Of a stretch of 64,000 nucleotides of DNA, positions 24,166 through 33,412 are shown piece after piece. The notes under the pieces were generated by a model that saw only the letters and a program-made list of their open reading frames with translations, was not told where the DNA came from and ran no database searches. A program made the translations under genes and the position numbers. Origin of the DNA: Micromonospora fulviviridis (GTDB taxonomy: Bacteria; Actinomycetota; Actinomycetes; Mycobacteriales; Micromonosporaceae); contig NZ_BMRA01000002.1 of assembly GCF_014648395.1 (NCBI RefSeq), forward strand, positions 528,113 through 592,112, read 5' to 3'. How positions within the stretch are numbered: the first letter of the stretch is position 1; each line of letters opens with the position of its first letter.

Positions 24166-24999
24166 TCACCAGGCGACGCCGATGCCGTCGCCCGGGTACC
24201 AGTGCCCGGCGGGGGTCTCCCGGTAGGCGAGGAATCGCCGGCCGGTGCGTTCGGCGTGCTCGGCGAGGACGTTGGTGGCGGTGACGTTGTCGGTGAGCAG
24301 CACGGCGCCGGGGGCGAGCTTCGGTTCGACCGCCTCGAACTCGCTGCGTTCGTGCACCCGGCTGTGGTCGCTGTCGTGCAGGAAGAGGTCGACCGGCCGG
24401 TCGAGGGCGCCGATCGAGGCGACCGAGTCGCCGATGACGAGGTCGACGACGTCGGCCCACGGGGTGGCCCGGGCCAGGTAGCCGGCCTCGGGGTTGATGT
24501 CGAGCGAGGTGAGCCGGCCGGGGTGGCCCTCGGCGGCGTTGCGGAGCAGCGCGGCGGCCAGGACGCAGCTGCCGAGGCCCTTGTCGACTCCGGTCTCCAC
24601 GACGTGGGCGGGTTTGCGGGCGCGGACGATGGCGTACCAGCCGATCCGGCGGGCGTAGCGGACCTGCCGGTCGGCCAGGCCGCGGCGGGAGGCGGCGGCG
24701 GTGGCGGTCTCGATGTGGGCGCGCAGCTTGTCGTCGCCCTCGATCTCGGCGAACCAGCGGCGCACCTGCCCGACGGGGACGTCGCAGGTCACGCTGACGA
24801 ACCAGGCCAGGTGGTGCCGGCTGAGCTTGGTCAGCTCGTACGTGTAGTTGTGGTGCTCCCGGGAGGTGAGCAGCCACCGGGCGGAGGTGCGCAGCACCCG
24901 GGCGTCATGCCGGGCCACCCGGGCCAGGCGCTTGGGGAAGGCGGCGACCGGCGCCAGCCGGGTGCGGGCGATGGCCCGACGGAGCTTCGTTGCATCCAC
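24166..24999 (-). CDS. Class I SAM-dependent methyltransferase
   Basis: The 277-residue protein has a Rossmann-like methyltransferase fold: HVVETGVDKGLGSCVLAAAL is motif I, TSLDINPEAG the acidic loop after strand 2, and VDLFLHDSDHSRVHERSEFE the motif IV region. It resembles the Methyltransf_24 group found in glycan and natural-product loci. The substrate is unknown; proximity to LCP and polysaccharide genes hints at a surface glycan. The start is GTG at 24999. Confidence 0.75.
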   Translation of the reverse strand: MDATKLRRAIARTRLAPVAAFPKRLARVARHDARVLRTSARWLLTSREHHNYTYELTKLSRHHLAWFVSVTCDVPVGQVRRWFAEIEGDDKLRAHIETATAAASRRGLADRQVRYARRIGWYAIVRARKPAHVVETGVDKGLGSCVLAAALLRNAAEGHPGRLTSLDINPEAGYLARATPWADVVDLVIGDSVASIGALDRPVDLFLHDSDHSRVHERSEFEAVEPKLAPGAVLLTDNVTATNVLAEHAERTGRRFLAYRETPAGHWYPGDGIGVAW

Positions 25000-25119
25000 C
25001 CGTGGTGTTGTACCAGGTTCGGGGCGACGGTTGAGGAGGAAAGCGCCGAACGGGTGGCGGAGGTTGGCCGGTCGGACGAGGGTCGGCGTGACGGAGCGTG
25101 AGTCAGTAGCATCGCGCGC

Positions 25120-26193
25120 ATGCCAGATGCCCAGCAGATCGTCGACCCGGAGCCGGACGCGCCGACCGCACCGTCCGAGGTGGACGGGACCGGCGAGGAG
25201 GTGACCGATCCGCGCCCGCGTCGGCGGCGTGGGCGGCGCGTCGCCCTGATCGTGCTGCTGGTGGTGGTGCTGCTCGTCGGCGGCGGCGTGGGTGGCGGTT
25301 TCTTCTACCTGCGCTCGGTCGATTCCCGCATCGAGCGCGTCGACGCCTTCCAGGGCGTGCCGCAGGAGGCGCGCCCGCCCGTCGCCGCCAAGGGCGCCAT
25401 GAACATCATGATCCTGGGCAGCGACTCACGGGACCCGGAGAACACCACCGGCTCGCGGTCGGACACGATCATCGTGGCCCACCTGCCGAAGGACCGGAAG
25501 AGCGCCGAGTTGGTCTCCATCCCGCGGGACACCTGGGTGCACGTCCCGCGTTCGAAGGACGGCCAGCACGGCGGCCGCGAGGCGAAGATCAATGCGGCGT
25601 ACGCCTGGGGTGGGGTGCCGCTCATGGTGCAGACCGTCGAGCAGTTCACCGGGGTCCGGATCGACCACGTGGCGATCGTCGACTTCGCCGGGTTCAAGGA
25701 CATCATCGACGCGATCGGCGGCGTCGACATCGACTCGGAGCGGGAGTTCACCTCGATCCACCCGCCGTTTCGCAAGTTCGCCAAGGGTGTGCAGCACATG
25801 GACGGCGATACGGCCCTGGACTGGTCGCGGCAGCGCAAGCAGTTCCCGGACGGCGACTTCGCCCGGATCCGGCACCAGCAGCAGGTGATCCGGGCCATCC
25901 TCGACCGGGCCGCCTCCGGCGGCATCCTCACCAATCCCGGCAAGCTGAACGACTTCGTCAAGGCGTCCTCGGCGGCGGTGTCGGTCGACAAGGGGATGTC
26001 CCTGCTCGACATGGCGGGCGACCTGCGCAACCTGCGGGGCGGCAACCTGTTCTTCTTCACGAGCCCGACGAAGGGCACCGGCCGGGTCGGCACCGAGAGC
26101 GTGGTGTTCCCGGACCCGGCGAAGGTGCGCACCTTCTACGACGCGGTGCGCCGCGACGCGGTCAAGGAGATCGTGGGCAGCGCCCAGCGGTGA
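25120..26193 (+). CDS. LytR-CpsA-Psr (LCP) family glycopolymer ligase
   Basis: The 357-residue protein has a short cytoplasmic tail, one membrane helix (about 41-65) and the LCP domain. MNIMILGSDSRD, TIIVAHLPKD, ELVSIPRDTWVHVP and KINAAYAWGG contain the conserved Asp and Arg residues that bind pyrophosphate. DWSRQRKQFPDGDFARIRHQQQVIRA is the C-terminal signature. LCP enzymes join teichoic acid-like or arabinogalactan polymers to peptidoglycan. TAGCAT lies 7 nt before the ATG. It is convergent with the surface-polysaccharide operon, whose product it may attach. Confidence 0.9.
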   Translation: MPDAQQIVDPEPDAPTAPSEVDGTGEEVTDPRPRRRRGRRVALIVLLVVVLLVGGGVGGGFFYLRSVDSRIERVDAFQGVPQEARPPVAAKGAMNIMILGSDSRDPENTTGSRSDTIIVAHLPKDRKSAELVSIPRDTWVHVPRSKDGQHGGREAKINAAYAWGGVPLMVQTVEQFTGVRIDHVAIVDFAGFKDIIDAIGGVDIDSEREFTSIHPPFRKFAKGVQHMDGDTALDWSRQRKQFPDGDFARIRHQQQVIRAILDRAASGGILTNPGKLNDFVKASSAAVSVDKGMSLLDMAGDLRNLRGGNLFFFTSPTKGTGRVGTESVVFPDPAKVRTFYDAVRRDAVKEIVGSAQR

Positions 26194-26205
26194 CCCGGCC
26201 GGTGG

Positions 26206-27351
26206 TCAGGCGCCCGGCCCGCGCGGATGCCGGGTGCCGAGCAGTTCGATCATGGCGGAGTGCGCCGGCTTGGGCCGGTACTGGGCATCCAGCAGGCACG
26301 CCGCCCCGTAGCCGCGGTGGTAGTTGGGGATCCAGCTCCGGGCGTCGGTGAAGCCCCAGACGGTCAGCGACACGCAGGCCGGCACGGACAGGCAGGCGGC
26401 CAGGACGTCGCGGTAGACGGCCGCCTGCTGGCGCAGCTTCTCCGGGCCGGCCGGCAGCTTCACCCGGACGTCGAGTTCGGTGATCGCGACGGAGACGCCC
26501 AGGGCGGCGAAGCGGCGCAGGTTGGCGGCGAGACCCGAGGGCGGCCGGTCCGACTCCAGGTGGGCCTGGAAGCCCACCCCGTCCAACGGCACTCCCTGGG
26601 CGCGCAGGTTCCGGACCAGCTTCAGCAGGGCGTCGGCCTTGCGGGTCCGCTCCTCCGTCCCGTAGTCGTTGATGAACAGGCGGGCGCCCGGGTCGGCGGC
26701 GTGGGCCCAGCGGAACGCGTCGGCGATGTAGCCGGGACCGAGCTTGCGCAGCCACAGCGTGTCCCGCAGCGAGCCGTCCTCGTCGAGCGCCTCGTTGACC
26801 ACGTCCCAGGCCCACACCCGGTCCCGGTAGCGGGAGACGACGGCGGTGACGTGCGCGCGGAGCACGGCCCGGAGCCGCTCCGGCGACCAGTCCGGCGACA
26901 CCCACTGCGGTACGTCGTTGTGCCAGACCAGCGTGTGGCCGTAGACGGACTGGCGGTTCCGCTGGGCGAAGTCGACGAGCTGGTCGGCGCCGACCCAGGT
27001 GTTGACCCCTTCCGAGGGCTCCAGGTTGCGCCACTTCATCGCGTTCTCGGCGGTCACCGTGTCGAACTCCCCGGCCAGCACGTCCCGGTAGGTGGAGTCG
27101 AGGCTGAGCGCGCGCCCGTCGATGGCGGTGCCGATCCGCACCCCGGACGGCATCAGGTCGCGCAGCTTGTCGCGCTCGGGTGTGGCGGCCGGCGGGGAGG
27201 GCGTCGGCGACCCGGCGGCGGACGGGCCTGGGGAGCGGTCGTGGGCGTTCGCGACGACCACCACCAGCGCGGCGAGCAGGACGGCGCTGACCGCCAGGGT
27301 CGCCGCGAGCAGCCGGGTGTGCCTGGTGGCGCGACGAGCGTCGCCGGTCAC
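26206..27351 (-). CDS. Membrane-anchored GH10 endo-1,4-beta-xylanase
   Basis: The 381-residue protein has an uncleaved-looking N-terminal helix (about 13-35) and a complete GH10 barrel. Acid/base Glu187 is in WDVVNEAL and nucleophile Glu292 in ITELD; GHTLVWHNDVPQW and TAENAMKW line the substrate cleft. No carbohydrate-binding module is attached. The GTG start overlaps the pyruvyltransferase stop (GTGA), so it is translated with the polysaccharide operon. This suggests work on a surface glycan, or release from it, rather than only on plant xylan; that part is inference. Confidence 0.88.
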   Translation of the reverse strand: MTGDARRATRHTRLLAATLAVSAVLLAALVVVVANAHDRSPGPSAAGSPTPSPPAATPERDKLRDLMPSGVRIGTAIDGRALSLDSTYRDVLAGEFDTVTAENAMKWRNLEPSEGVNTWVGADQLVDFAQRNRQSVYGHTLVWHNDVPQWVSPDWSPERLRAVLRAHVTAVVSRYRDRVWAWDVVNEALDEDGSLRDTLWLRKLGPGYIADAFRWAHAADPGARLFINDYGTEERTRKADALLKLVRNLRAQGVPLDGVGFQAHLESDRPPSGLAANLRRFAALGVSVAITELDVRVKLPAGPEKLRQQAAVYRDVLAACLSVPACVSLTVWGFTDARSWIPNYHRGYGAACLLDAQYRPKPAHSAMIELLGTRHPRGPGA

Positions 27352-28514
27352 CGCGGGGACGGCTCGGCGCCGAGCGCCCACGGCGCGCGGATGAAGTTCA
27401 GCCGGGCACGGTCGGCGAAGTCCACCCGGGACAGGCCGGGCACCGCGTCGTCGGTGAGCATGGCGGCCAGTATCCGGGTCACCTCCGCCGGGTCGCGCGG
27501 GACCCGGCCGAGTCGCAGCGACGCCGGCTGGGCGATCTCGTCCAGGAAGTCGTCGCACTTCTTCTGGTACGGCACCAGCGTGAATGGAACCCCGGCCAGG
27601 TAGGCGAAGACGGCGCCGTGCAGCCGCATGTGCAGGCCCAGGTCGCACCGCTTCATCTCGTCCCAGCACGCCCGTACGCCGTCCCGGGCGGTGACGACGC
27701 GGATGTCGCAGAGCCCTTCGACGGCGGCGCGCAGCCGCCGGCTGACCCGCTCGTCCCCGTGCACCGGATGGGTGTTGTAGACGAAGACGGTGACATCCAC
27801 CGGCTCCTTGAGGACCAGGGCGCGGATGCCCTCGATCAGCGCGTCCTCGCGCCGCCGGGACTCCTCGTCCCCGGCCTCGTAGTCCACGCCGAGCAGGGTC
27901 ACGCCCAGCCGGGCCCGCCGTGCCGGCCGGGGCGCCCGGGGCGGGATGGGCTCGCCGAGCGCCTCGGGCAGCAGGCCGGCCAGGTCGCCGGCGGGCACCA
28001 GCAGGCCCGGATGGCCCGCGCTCCGGAGGATCTCCGCGGAGGCGAGGTCGCGTACCCCGATGAAGTCGATCCGGCGCAGCACGTAGAGCAGCCGCCGCTC
28101 GGCGACCGGCGACAGGAAGGGCCCGACCGAGACACCGAGGGCGGCCATCGGGTGCCCGGACACCCGGGAGAAGAGCGAGAAGAGCTTCTTCTCGCTGAGC
28201 GGGCCCATCTCCCGGAACACCGACCCGCCACCGAAGACCACCATGGAGGAGCGCCGGAGCAGAGCGGCCTTGTTGAGCAGGGTGCCGGCGCGGCCGGTCA
28301 CCCCGCCGCGGACGTACCAGCGGGGATCCATGCCGGTGCGGTCACCGGGCAGGTCCACCAGCGGCGGCGCCGCGAAAACCGGCGCCGCGGAGCCCCAGTA
28401 CGCCCGGAGCGCCCAGTCCACGACCACGCAGAAGGCGTTGTCGCCGACGTTGTCCATGCCGTAGTAGCCGACGACGAGTGGACGCCGGGCGGCGGGCGCT
28501 GGCTCAGGACGCAC
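27348..28514 (-). CDS. Polysaccharide pyruvyltransferase family protein
   Basis: The 388-residue protein belongs to the CsaB/WcaK pyruvyltransferase family: VVGYYGMDNVGDNAFCVV at the N terminus, VVFGGGSVFREMG in the first domain, and RCDLGLHMRLHGAVFAYLAGVP with the conserved MRLHG near the C terminus. It transfers pyruvate from PEP as a ketal onto a sugar of a surface glycan. The start is GTG at 28514, overlapping the flippase stop by 11 nt; its own stop overlaps the xylanase start. Confidence 0.88.
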   Translation of the reverse strand: MRPEPAPAARRPLVVGYYGMDNVGDNAFCVVVDWALRAYWGSAAPVFAAPPLVDLPGDRTGMDPRWYVRGGVTGRAGTLLNKAALLRRSSMVVFGGGSVFREMGPLSEKKLFSLFSRVSGHPMAALGVSVGPFLSPVAERRLLYVLRRIDFIGVRDLASAEILRSAGHPGLLVPAGDLAGLLPEALGEPIPPRAPRPARRARLGVTLLGVDYEAGDEESRRREDALIEGIRALVLKEPVDVTVFVYNTHPVHGDERVSRRLRAAVEGLCDIRVVTARDGVRACWDEMKRCDLGLHMRLHGAVFAYLAGVPFTLVPYQKKCDDFLDEIAQPASLRLGRVPRDPAEVTRILAAMLTDDAVPGLSRVDFADRARLNFIRAPWALGAEPSPR

Positions 28515-29895
28515 GGGAGTCCTCTCCGGTCAGGCGGCGCCGGACGTCCCGCCAGGACGGCAGCGTGGCACCGGCGACCACCCGCCGGCGCACCGCGACC
28601 CAGAAGAGACAGCAGAGCGCGATCTCGGCGACGACTGTGGCCGTCGCGGCCCCCATGATGCCCCACAACGGTGTGGCCACCGCCAGCGCGGCCAGGTAGA
28701 CCGCCGCGCCGGCGCCCTGGTAGGCGACCTTGCGCCGGAGGAGGCCGCCGCTGGTGAGCAGGGACGCCACGGCGGCGCCGCCGAAGCGGAACGGGATGGC
28801 CAGGGCCAGCACGGCGAGCACGGCGGCCGAGTCGGCGTACTCGGCGCCGAGCAGCACCGGCAGCACCGGGCCGGCGGCCACCGCCACGAGCGCCGCGACC
28901 ACCGCCCCGAGCAGCACCATCCCGGCGCCGCCGTAGCGATAGGCCAGCAGGATGGCGTCCCGGTCGGAGCCGGCCCAGCGGTGCAGCTTGGCGAGGAAGT
29001 ACTGCTGGTAGACGACCCGCGGGACCAGGTAGACGGCGGCCAGCACGGACATCGGCACGGACAGCAGGGCGGCCGCCTCGGGGCTGAGGAACTCGCCGGC
29101 CACCACCGTCCCGAGGTACATGCCCAGCAGGTAGAACACGTTGCCCAGCACGAACGGCAGCGCAGCGCCCAGCACGTCGCGCACCGCCACCGGCCGGTCC
29201 GGCGACGGCGCGGGGCCGGACCGGGCGTGGCCCTCCAGCGGCATGACCCCGCGCAGGAACGGGCGCATCACGGCCAGGCAGGCCACCACGGTCAACAGGG
29301 CGACGACGGCGTACCCGGCCGCCGCGGCGACCACGCCCAGGCCCGCGGCCCACACGGCGAGCACCACCAGCACCCGCCCCAGGTGCGGCGCGAACTGGAG
29401 CGCGGACAGCCCCCGGTAGTCGCCCCGCAACTGCTGCACCGACGCGACCAGACCCAGGGCGGCCTGCGCGACCACCACGGCGGCCAGCAGCACCCGGACG
29501 GTCGCCGCCCGCGGGTCGGGAAGCGCCCCGAAACCCCACAGCAGCACCACCGCGACGATCAGGGCGGAGCAGGCGGCGACGACCCGCACGGAGGGCCCGA
29601 CCCAGCGGTACGCCCCGGCGCCCCGCTGGCCGAACTGCTGCAACCACAGCTCGGACACGCCGAACACCGCCAACGGGGCGGTCAGCGAGATCAGCGCGAG
29701 GGCGGTGGTGAACGTGCCGAAGGCGGCCTGCGACAGGCTGCGGGCCAGCAGGATCTGGGTGGCGAACGCGGCGACGGTCACCCCGACCTGGCTGAGCCCA
29801 AGCATCCCGAGGTGCACCAGCATGGCGACGACCCGGTTGCCGCGTGGGGACCGCACGGTACGGTCCGCGGGCAGGTCAACGGCCGAGGGTGACAA
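28504..29895 (-). CDS. Lipopolysaccharide/polysaccharide flippase (Wzx/MOP superfamily)
   Basis: The 463-residue membrane protein has about twelve to fourteen helices; LARSLSQAAFGTFTTALALISL is the conserved first-helix region of Wzx-type exporters. It probably flips lipid-linked repeat units for the polymer made by this operon. The start is TTG at 29895, overlapping the glycosyltransferase 3' end by 20 nt; an internal start cannot be excluded. Confidence 0.82.
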   Translation of the reverse strand: MSPSAVDLPADRTVRSPRGNRVVAMLVHLGMLGLSQVGVTVAAFATQILLARSLSQAAFGTFTTALALISLTAPLAVFGVSELWLQQFGQRGAGAYRWVGPSVRVVAACSALIVAVVLLWGFGALPDPRAATVRVLLAAVVVAQAALGLVASVQQLRGDYRGLSALQFAPHLGRVLVVLAVWAAGLGVVAAAAGYAVVALLTVVACLAVMRPFLRGVMPLEGHARSGPAPSPDRPVAVRDVLGAALPFVLGNVFYLLGMYLGTVVAGEFLSPEAAALLSVPMSVLAAVYLVPRVVYQQYFLAKLHRWAGSDRDAILLAYRYGGAGMVLLGAVVAALVAVAAGPVLPVLLGAEYADSAAVLAVLALAIPFRFGGAAVASLLTSGGLLRRKVAYQGAGAAVYLAALAVATPLWGIMGAATATVVAEIALCCLFWVAVRRRVVAGATLPSWRDVRRRLTGEDSRAS

Positions 29896-30769
29896 GCCAC
29901 TTCCCCGCTTCGCTCAGGGCACGCAGGGCCTTGATGCCCAGGCCGGCTCCCGGCACCGCGGACGGCCGGTACATGTCCACGAGGCGGAACCAGAACCCCA
30001 GGCCGCCCATCCGGCCCCGGGTGACATTGCCGTCGTGGCGCCGGAACAGCACGACGGGATGGGCCAGCCGGCGCGGGTGTACGCCGGCACGCAGCGCCCG
30101 CAGCACCAGCTCGATGTCCTCGAAGAGCCGGAAGCTCTCGTCGTAGCCGCCGATCCGGTCGAGCACCCGGCGGTCGATGGTGGTGCCGGAATGCTTGAAC
30201 GGCAGCCGCGGCCGGGTCAGCACGCCGAGCAGCATCCGGCGCGGGGTCGGGTACTCGGGTAGCCGGATCGTGCGCGCCCGCGCCCCGCTCACCTCGCGGT
30301 AGTCGGTGTAGACCCAGTGCGCCCCCGTGCTCGCCAACAGGTGGTGCAGCCGGGCGAGCGCGTCGGCGGAGAGCTCGTCGTCGGAGTCGAGCACGGTGAC
30401 GTAGCGGCCGGTGGCCATCCGCAGCGCCACGTTGCGCGCCTGCGCGATGCCGCTGGGCGGCTGGGTGAACACCCGGACCCGGCCGTCCGCGGAGAGCATG
30501 GCCTCGTCCAGCACCCGGGTGACCGGCACCCGCGAGCCGTCGTCGACGACGACCACCTCGAAGTCGGGGAAGCTGTTCGCGAGCACGCTGCGGACGGCGT
30601 TGACCAGCAGCACGGCCCGGTCCCGCACGACGATGCACACCGAGAAGGTGGGGACCACCCGCGGCGCCTCGGCCGGCTGGGGCAGGTGGCGGGGCCGAGC
30701 GACACCCTGGATCCCGCCGGGCAGCTCCACCCCGTGCTCCCGCAGGGGCGCCGACGGCCAGAAGCTCAT
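29876..30769 (-). CDS. GT2-family glycosyltransferase
   Basis: The 297-residue protein has the GT-A fold of family 2: FSVCIVVRDRAVLLVNAVRS, EVVVVDDGSRVP and TVLDSDDELSADALARL (metal-binding DxD-like). The acceptor region contains GYDESFRLFEDIELVLRALRAG. It should add one sugar to a lipid-linked unit on the inner membrane face. The ATG overlaps the previous stop (ATGA). It extends 40 residues upstream of the catalytic fold. Confidence 0.87.
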   Translation of the reverse strand: MSFWPSAPLREHGVELPGGIQGVARPRHLPQPAEAPRVVPTFSVCIVVRDRAVLLVNAVRSVLANSFPDFEVVVVDDGSRVPVTRVLDEAMLSADGRVRVFTQPPSGIAQARNVALRMATGRYVTVLDSDDELSADALARLHHLLASTGAHWVYTDYREVSGARARTIRLPEYPTPRRMLLGVLTRPRLPFKHSGTTIDRRVLDRIGGYDESFRLFEDIELVLRALRAGVHPRRLAHPVVLFRRHDGNVTRGRMGGLGFWFRLVDMYRPSAVPGAGLGIKALRALSEAGKWLVTLGR

Positions 30770-32166
30770 CGAGCGTCCCCGCCTTCCTCCGCCACCGGAG
30801 TCGTCTCCCGGTCGATGCCGATCAGCAGCACCGCGCCGAAGACGAAGAGCCAGAGAAAGTACGGGTAGGCCAGCGGCTTCTGGGTCAGTCCGAAGAGGAC
30901 GAGTGTGGCGTAGAGCACGGCCAGCGGCAGCCGCCCGGCCGGGCTGAGCTGGGCCCGGATCAGGCGGTAGAGCCCCACCAGGACGGCGATGGTCAGCCCC
31001 ACGCCGACCACGCCCCAGATGACGAGCACCCGCAGCCAGTCGTTGTGCATGTCCCACGGCTCGTAGCCGAAGCCGAACAGCCACACGTCCAGCGGGGACC
31101 GGTGCAGGATCTCGGCCACGTCGTTCCAGATCGCGCCCCGGCCGTGCATGAACGTGTCGGAGCGGACGTCCAGCGACCCCACCTCGGTGAGGGTGACGTG
31201 CGCCTTGTTGCGGACGGTGGCACTGGACAGCGCCCCGGCCGCCGCGGCCACCAGGACCACCGCCGCGCCGACGGCCAGCGGCAGCCGCCGGCGCGTCATG
31301 CCGGTCCGCCAGCCGCGCAGCCGCCGCGCCTCGAAGGCGACGACGATGACGGCCAGGCAGACGATGGTGAAGCGGTGCAGCGAGACGACCCCGGTGGCGA
31401 CGAAGAGCACGATGAGGGCGTAGCGCACCACGGCGCGTACCCGCAGCCGGTCGCCGAGCACGTAGATCAGGAACACCGCGAACATGAGCAGCCGGCCGAG
31501 CGACATCGGGTGGTAGTAGCCACCGGAGGCTCGGCCGATCTTCTGTCCCGGCAGCTCGAAGTAGAACGAGTACGGGAGCACCCCGGCCACCTGGAGCCAG
31601 GCCAGCACGCAGTGCACCACCGCGGCGACCACCACCACGCCCGCGACCAGCGCGAGCCGTCGGGAGCGCAGCCAGCCCGGGCGCAGCAGCGCGAGGCCCA
31701 GCAGGGCCAGCGGGGCGAAGCCGACGACCAGACGGAGCGCCTCGGCGGGAATGGCCGAGGTGGGCTCCAGGTGCGGGCCGTAGATCGAGTAGCGGCGGAC
31801 GTCGAAGAGTTCGAGCAGGTCCTCCCGGGCCGGCACCGCCAGGTAGTCGATGCCGGACATGACGAGCATCGCGACCAGCGCCACCAGCATGTAGAGCAGC
31901 GGGCGGGCGGGCAGCCGGCGGCCGGTGTACACCACCGCCGCGAGCGCGCCCAGCATCAGCAACGCGCCCAGCACCGTGACGACGACACCGACGTCGAGCG
32001 CGTCACCGGCCTTCGACTCGCCGACGTCGAGCAGCGGCTTGACCGCGACCAGCGCCAGCGCCCCGGTGACCGCGTGACGGGCGAGGCGCTCGATCCGGGT
32101 CGTCGGGGCGTCCGACGACGCGGCGCCCGGTGCGGGATCCCGGGCCGGGTGGGTCAGGGTCTCCAT
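30766..32166 (-). CDS. O-antigen ligase/polymerase-like (Wzy/WaaL) membrane protein
   Basis: The 466-residue protein has about eleven to twelve membrane helices and a large extracytoplasmic loop (about 315-380, containing DVRSDTFMHGRGAIWNDVAE and FGFGYEPWDMHNDWL). The HNDWL motif is typical of Wzy_C/O-antigen ligase proteins. It probably polymerises or ligates the glycan units. It is first in a five-gene operon (ligase, GT2, flippase, pyruvyltransferase, xylanase) with overlaps at every junction. Confidence 0.8.
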   Translation of the reverse strand: METLTHPARDPAPGAASSDAPTTRIERLARHAVTGALALVAVKPLLDVGESKAGDALDVGVVVTVLGALLMLGALAAVVYTGRRLPARPLLYMLVALVAMLVMSGIDYLAVPAREDLLELFDVRRYSIYGPHLEPTSAIPAEALRLVVGFAPLALLGLALLRPGWLRSRRLALVAGVVVVAAVVHCVLAWLQVAGVLPYSFYFELPGQKIGRASGGYYHPMSLGRLLMFAVFLIYVLGDRLRVRAVVRYALIVLFVATGVVSLHRFTIVCLAVIVVAFEARRLRGWRTGMTRRRLPLAVGAAVVLVAAAAGALSSATVRNKAHVTLTEVGSLDVRSDTFMHGRGAIWNDVAEILHRSPLDVWLFGFGYEPWDMHNDWLRVLVIWGVVGVGLTIAVLVGLYRLIRAQLSPAGRLPLAVLYATLVLFGLTQKPLAYPYFLWLFVFGAVLLIGIDRETTPVAEEGGDAR

Positions 32167-32560
32167 CGGGGGGTGCGTCTCCCAGGGTCTGTCGCCGCGG
32201 CCTCGGCCGCCGGTGCGGTCGACGGTCGTCGGCCGGTCGCGGCGGCCGTGAGAACCCGACCACCATCCTCATAGGACCGGTGGAAATCGGGCTCGAAACA
32301 GGAGGACGATACCAGCGGAGAAGTGGCCCGCGGTGCCCCGAAAGACGTGGTCCACACCGCATCTGCGCCGGTCCGGGCTGCTCTATTGCTGCACATCAGA
32401 CCGGTCCGGCTCATCGGACACATCCCTTTGAGGGCCCTGCGCCCGATACGCCGCCCGCCTTGCGGCCGGCCCGACCCGTCCGGCAAGCTGACAGCCGTTC
32501 CCGCCCGGGTCCGCCGCCACGCACGGACCGGGCCAACCCCTCCTCCGAAGGTGTCGACAG
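32167..32560. other. Divergent intergenic region, polysaccharide operon / GT2
   Basis: These 394 bp separate two divergent start codons. I see -10-like TATCGT on the minus strand (about 32308-32313) and no convincing operator, riboswitch or RNA gene. It is the likely promoter region of both units. Confidence 0.5.
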
Positions 32561-33406
32561 GTGCACGGACCGGCCGAGCCGAAGACGATCAGCGTGGTGA
32601 TCGCCGCGCACAACGAGGCGACGGTGATCGGCGGTTGCCTGGACGCGCTGCTCGCCGACGCCGAGCCGGGCGGGCTGGACGTCGTCGTGGTCGCGAACGG
32701 CTGCACCGACGCCACGGCCGAGGTGGCCGCCGCGCGCCCCGGCGTACGCGTGGTGGAGCTGGCGGAGGCCGGGAAGGCCCGGGCGTTGAACGCGGGCGAC
32801 GCGGTGGCGCGGGGCTTCCCCCGCTTCTACCTCGACGCGGACGTGGTGCTCAGCCCGGGTGCGTTGCGGCGGATGGCCGAGGCGCTGGCCGCCGACGGGT
32901 CACCGCCGCTCGCGGTGACCCCGCGCCGGGCCATGGTCACCACCGGACGTTCCCTGCCCGTACGGGCCTACTACGCGATCAGCACCCGGCTGCCCATCTT
33001 CGGCGACGCGCTCTTCGGCCGCGGCGCGGTGGGCCTGTCCGCGGCCGGCCGGGCCCGGTTCGACACCTTCCCGGCCGAGATCGCCGACGACATGTTCCTC
33101 GACTCGCTGTTCACCTCGGCTGAGAAGAGCGAGGTGTCCGGAGCGACCTCGTACGTGCAGGCGCCGCGCCGGACGCCGGACCTGGTCCGCACCCTGGCCC
33201 GGGTGCGGGCCGGCAACACCATGCTGCGGGCCAGTCACGAGGGGGTGCGGCCCTCGGCGCGCTCGTCCTGGCTGCGGGACGTGGTGCTGCCACGGCCGTG
33301 GCTGGTCCCGGCCGCCGCGGTCTACGTCACGCTGACCCTGGTCGCGGCCGCGCAGGCCCGCCGGCACCCGCGCGACGGCTGGGGCCGGGACAACTCCACA
33401 CGCTGA
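32561..33406 (+). CDS. GT2-family glycosyltransferase, dolichyl-phosphate-mannose-synthase-like
   Basis: The 281-residue protein has ISVVIAAHNEATVIGGCLDAL, VVVANGCTDATAEVA and RFYLDADVVLSPGAL (DxD) of family 2, then a C-terminal hydrophobic helix (LVPAAAVYVTLTLVAAAQA). The GTG start follows GAAGGTG at a good distance. It is divergent from the polysaccharide operon and could supply it, but the sugar is unknown. Confidence 0.85.
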   Translation: MHGPAEPKTISVVIAAHNEATVIGGCLDALLADAEPGGLDVVVVANGCTDATAEVAAARPGVRVVELAEAGKARALNAGDAVARGFPRFYLDADVVLSPGALRRMAEALAADGSPPLAVTPRRAMVTTGRSLPVRAYYAISTRLPIFGDALFGRGAVGLSAAGRARFDTFPAEIADDMFLDSLFTSAEKSEVSGATSYVQAPRRTPDLVRTLARVRAGNTMLRASHEGVRPSARSSWLRDVVLPRPWLVPAAAVYVTLTLVAAAQARRHPRDGWGRDNSTR

Positions 33407-33412
33407 CCGGGC

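Noticed and set aside
32380..32440. Palindromic operator near CCGGTCCGG in the polysaccharide intergenic region
   Set aside because: The arms fail to pair beyond the G+C core, as expected by chance at this base composition.
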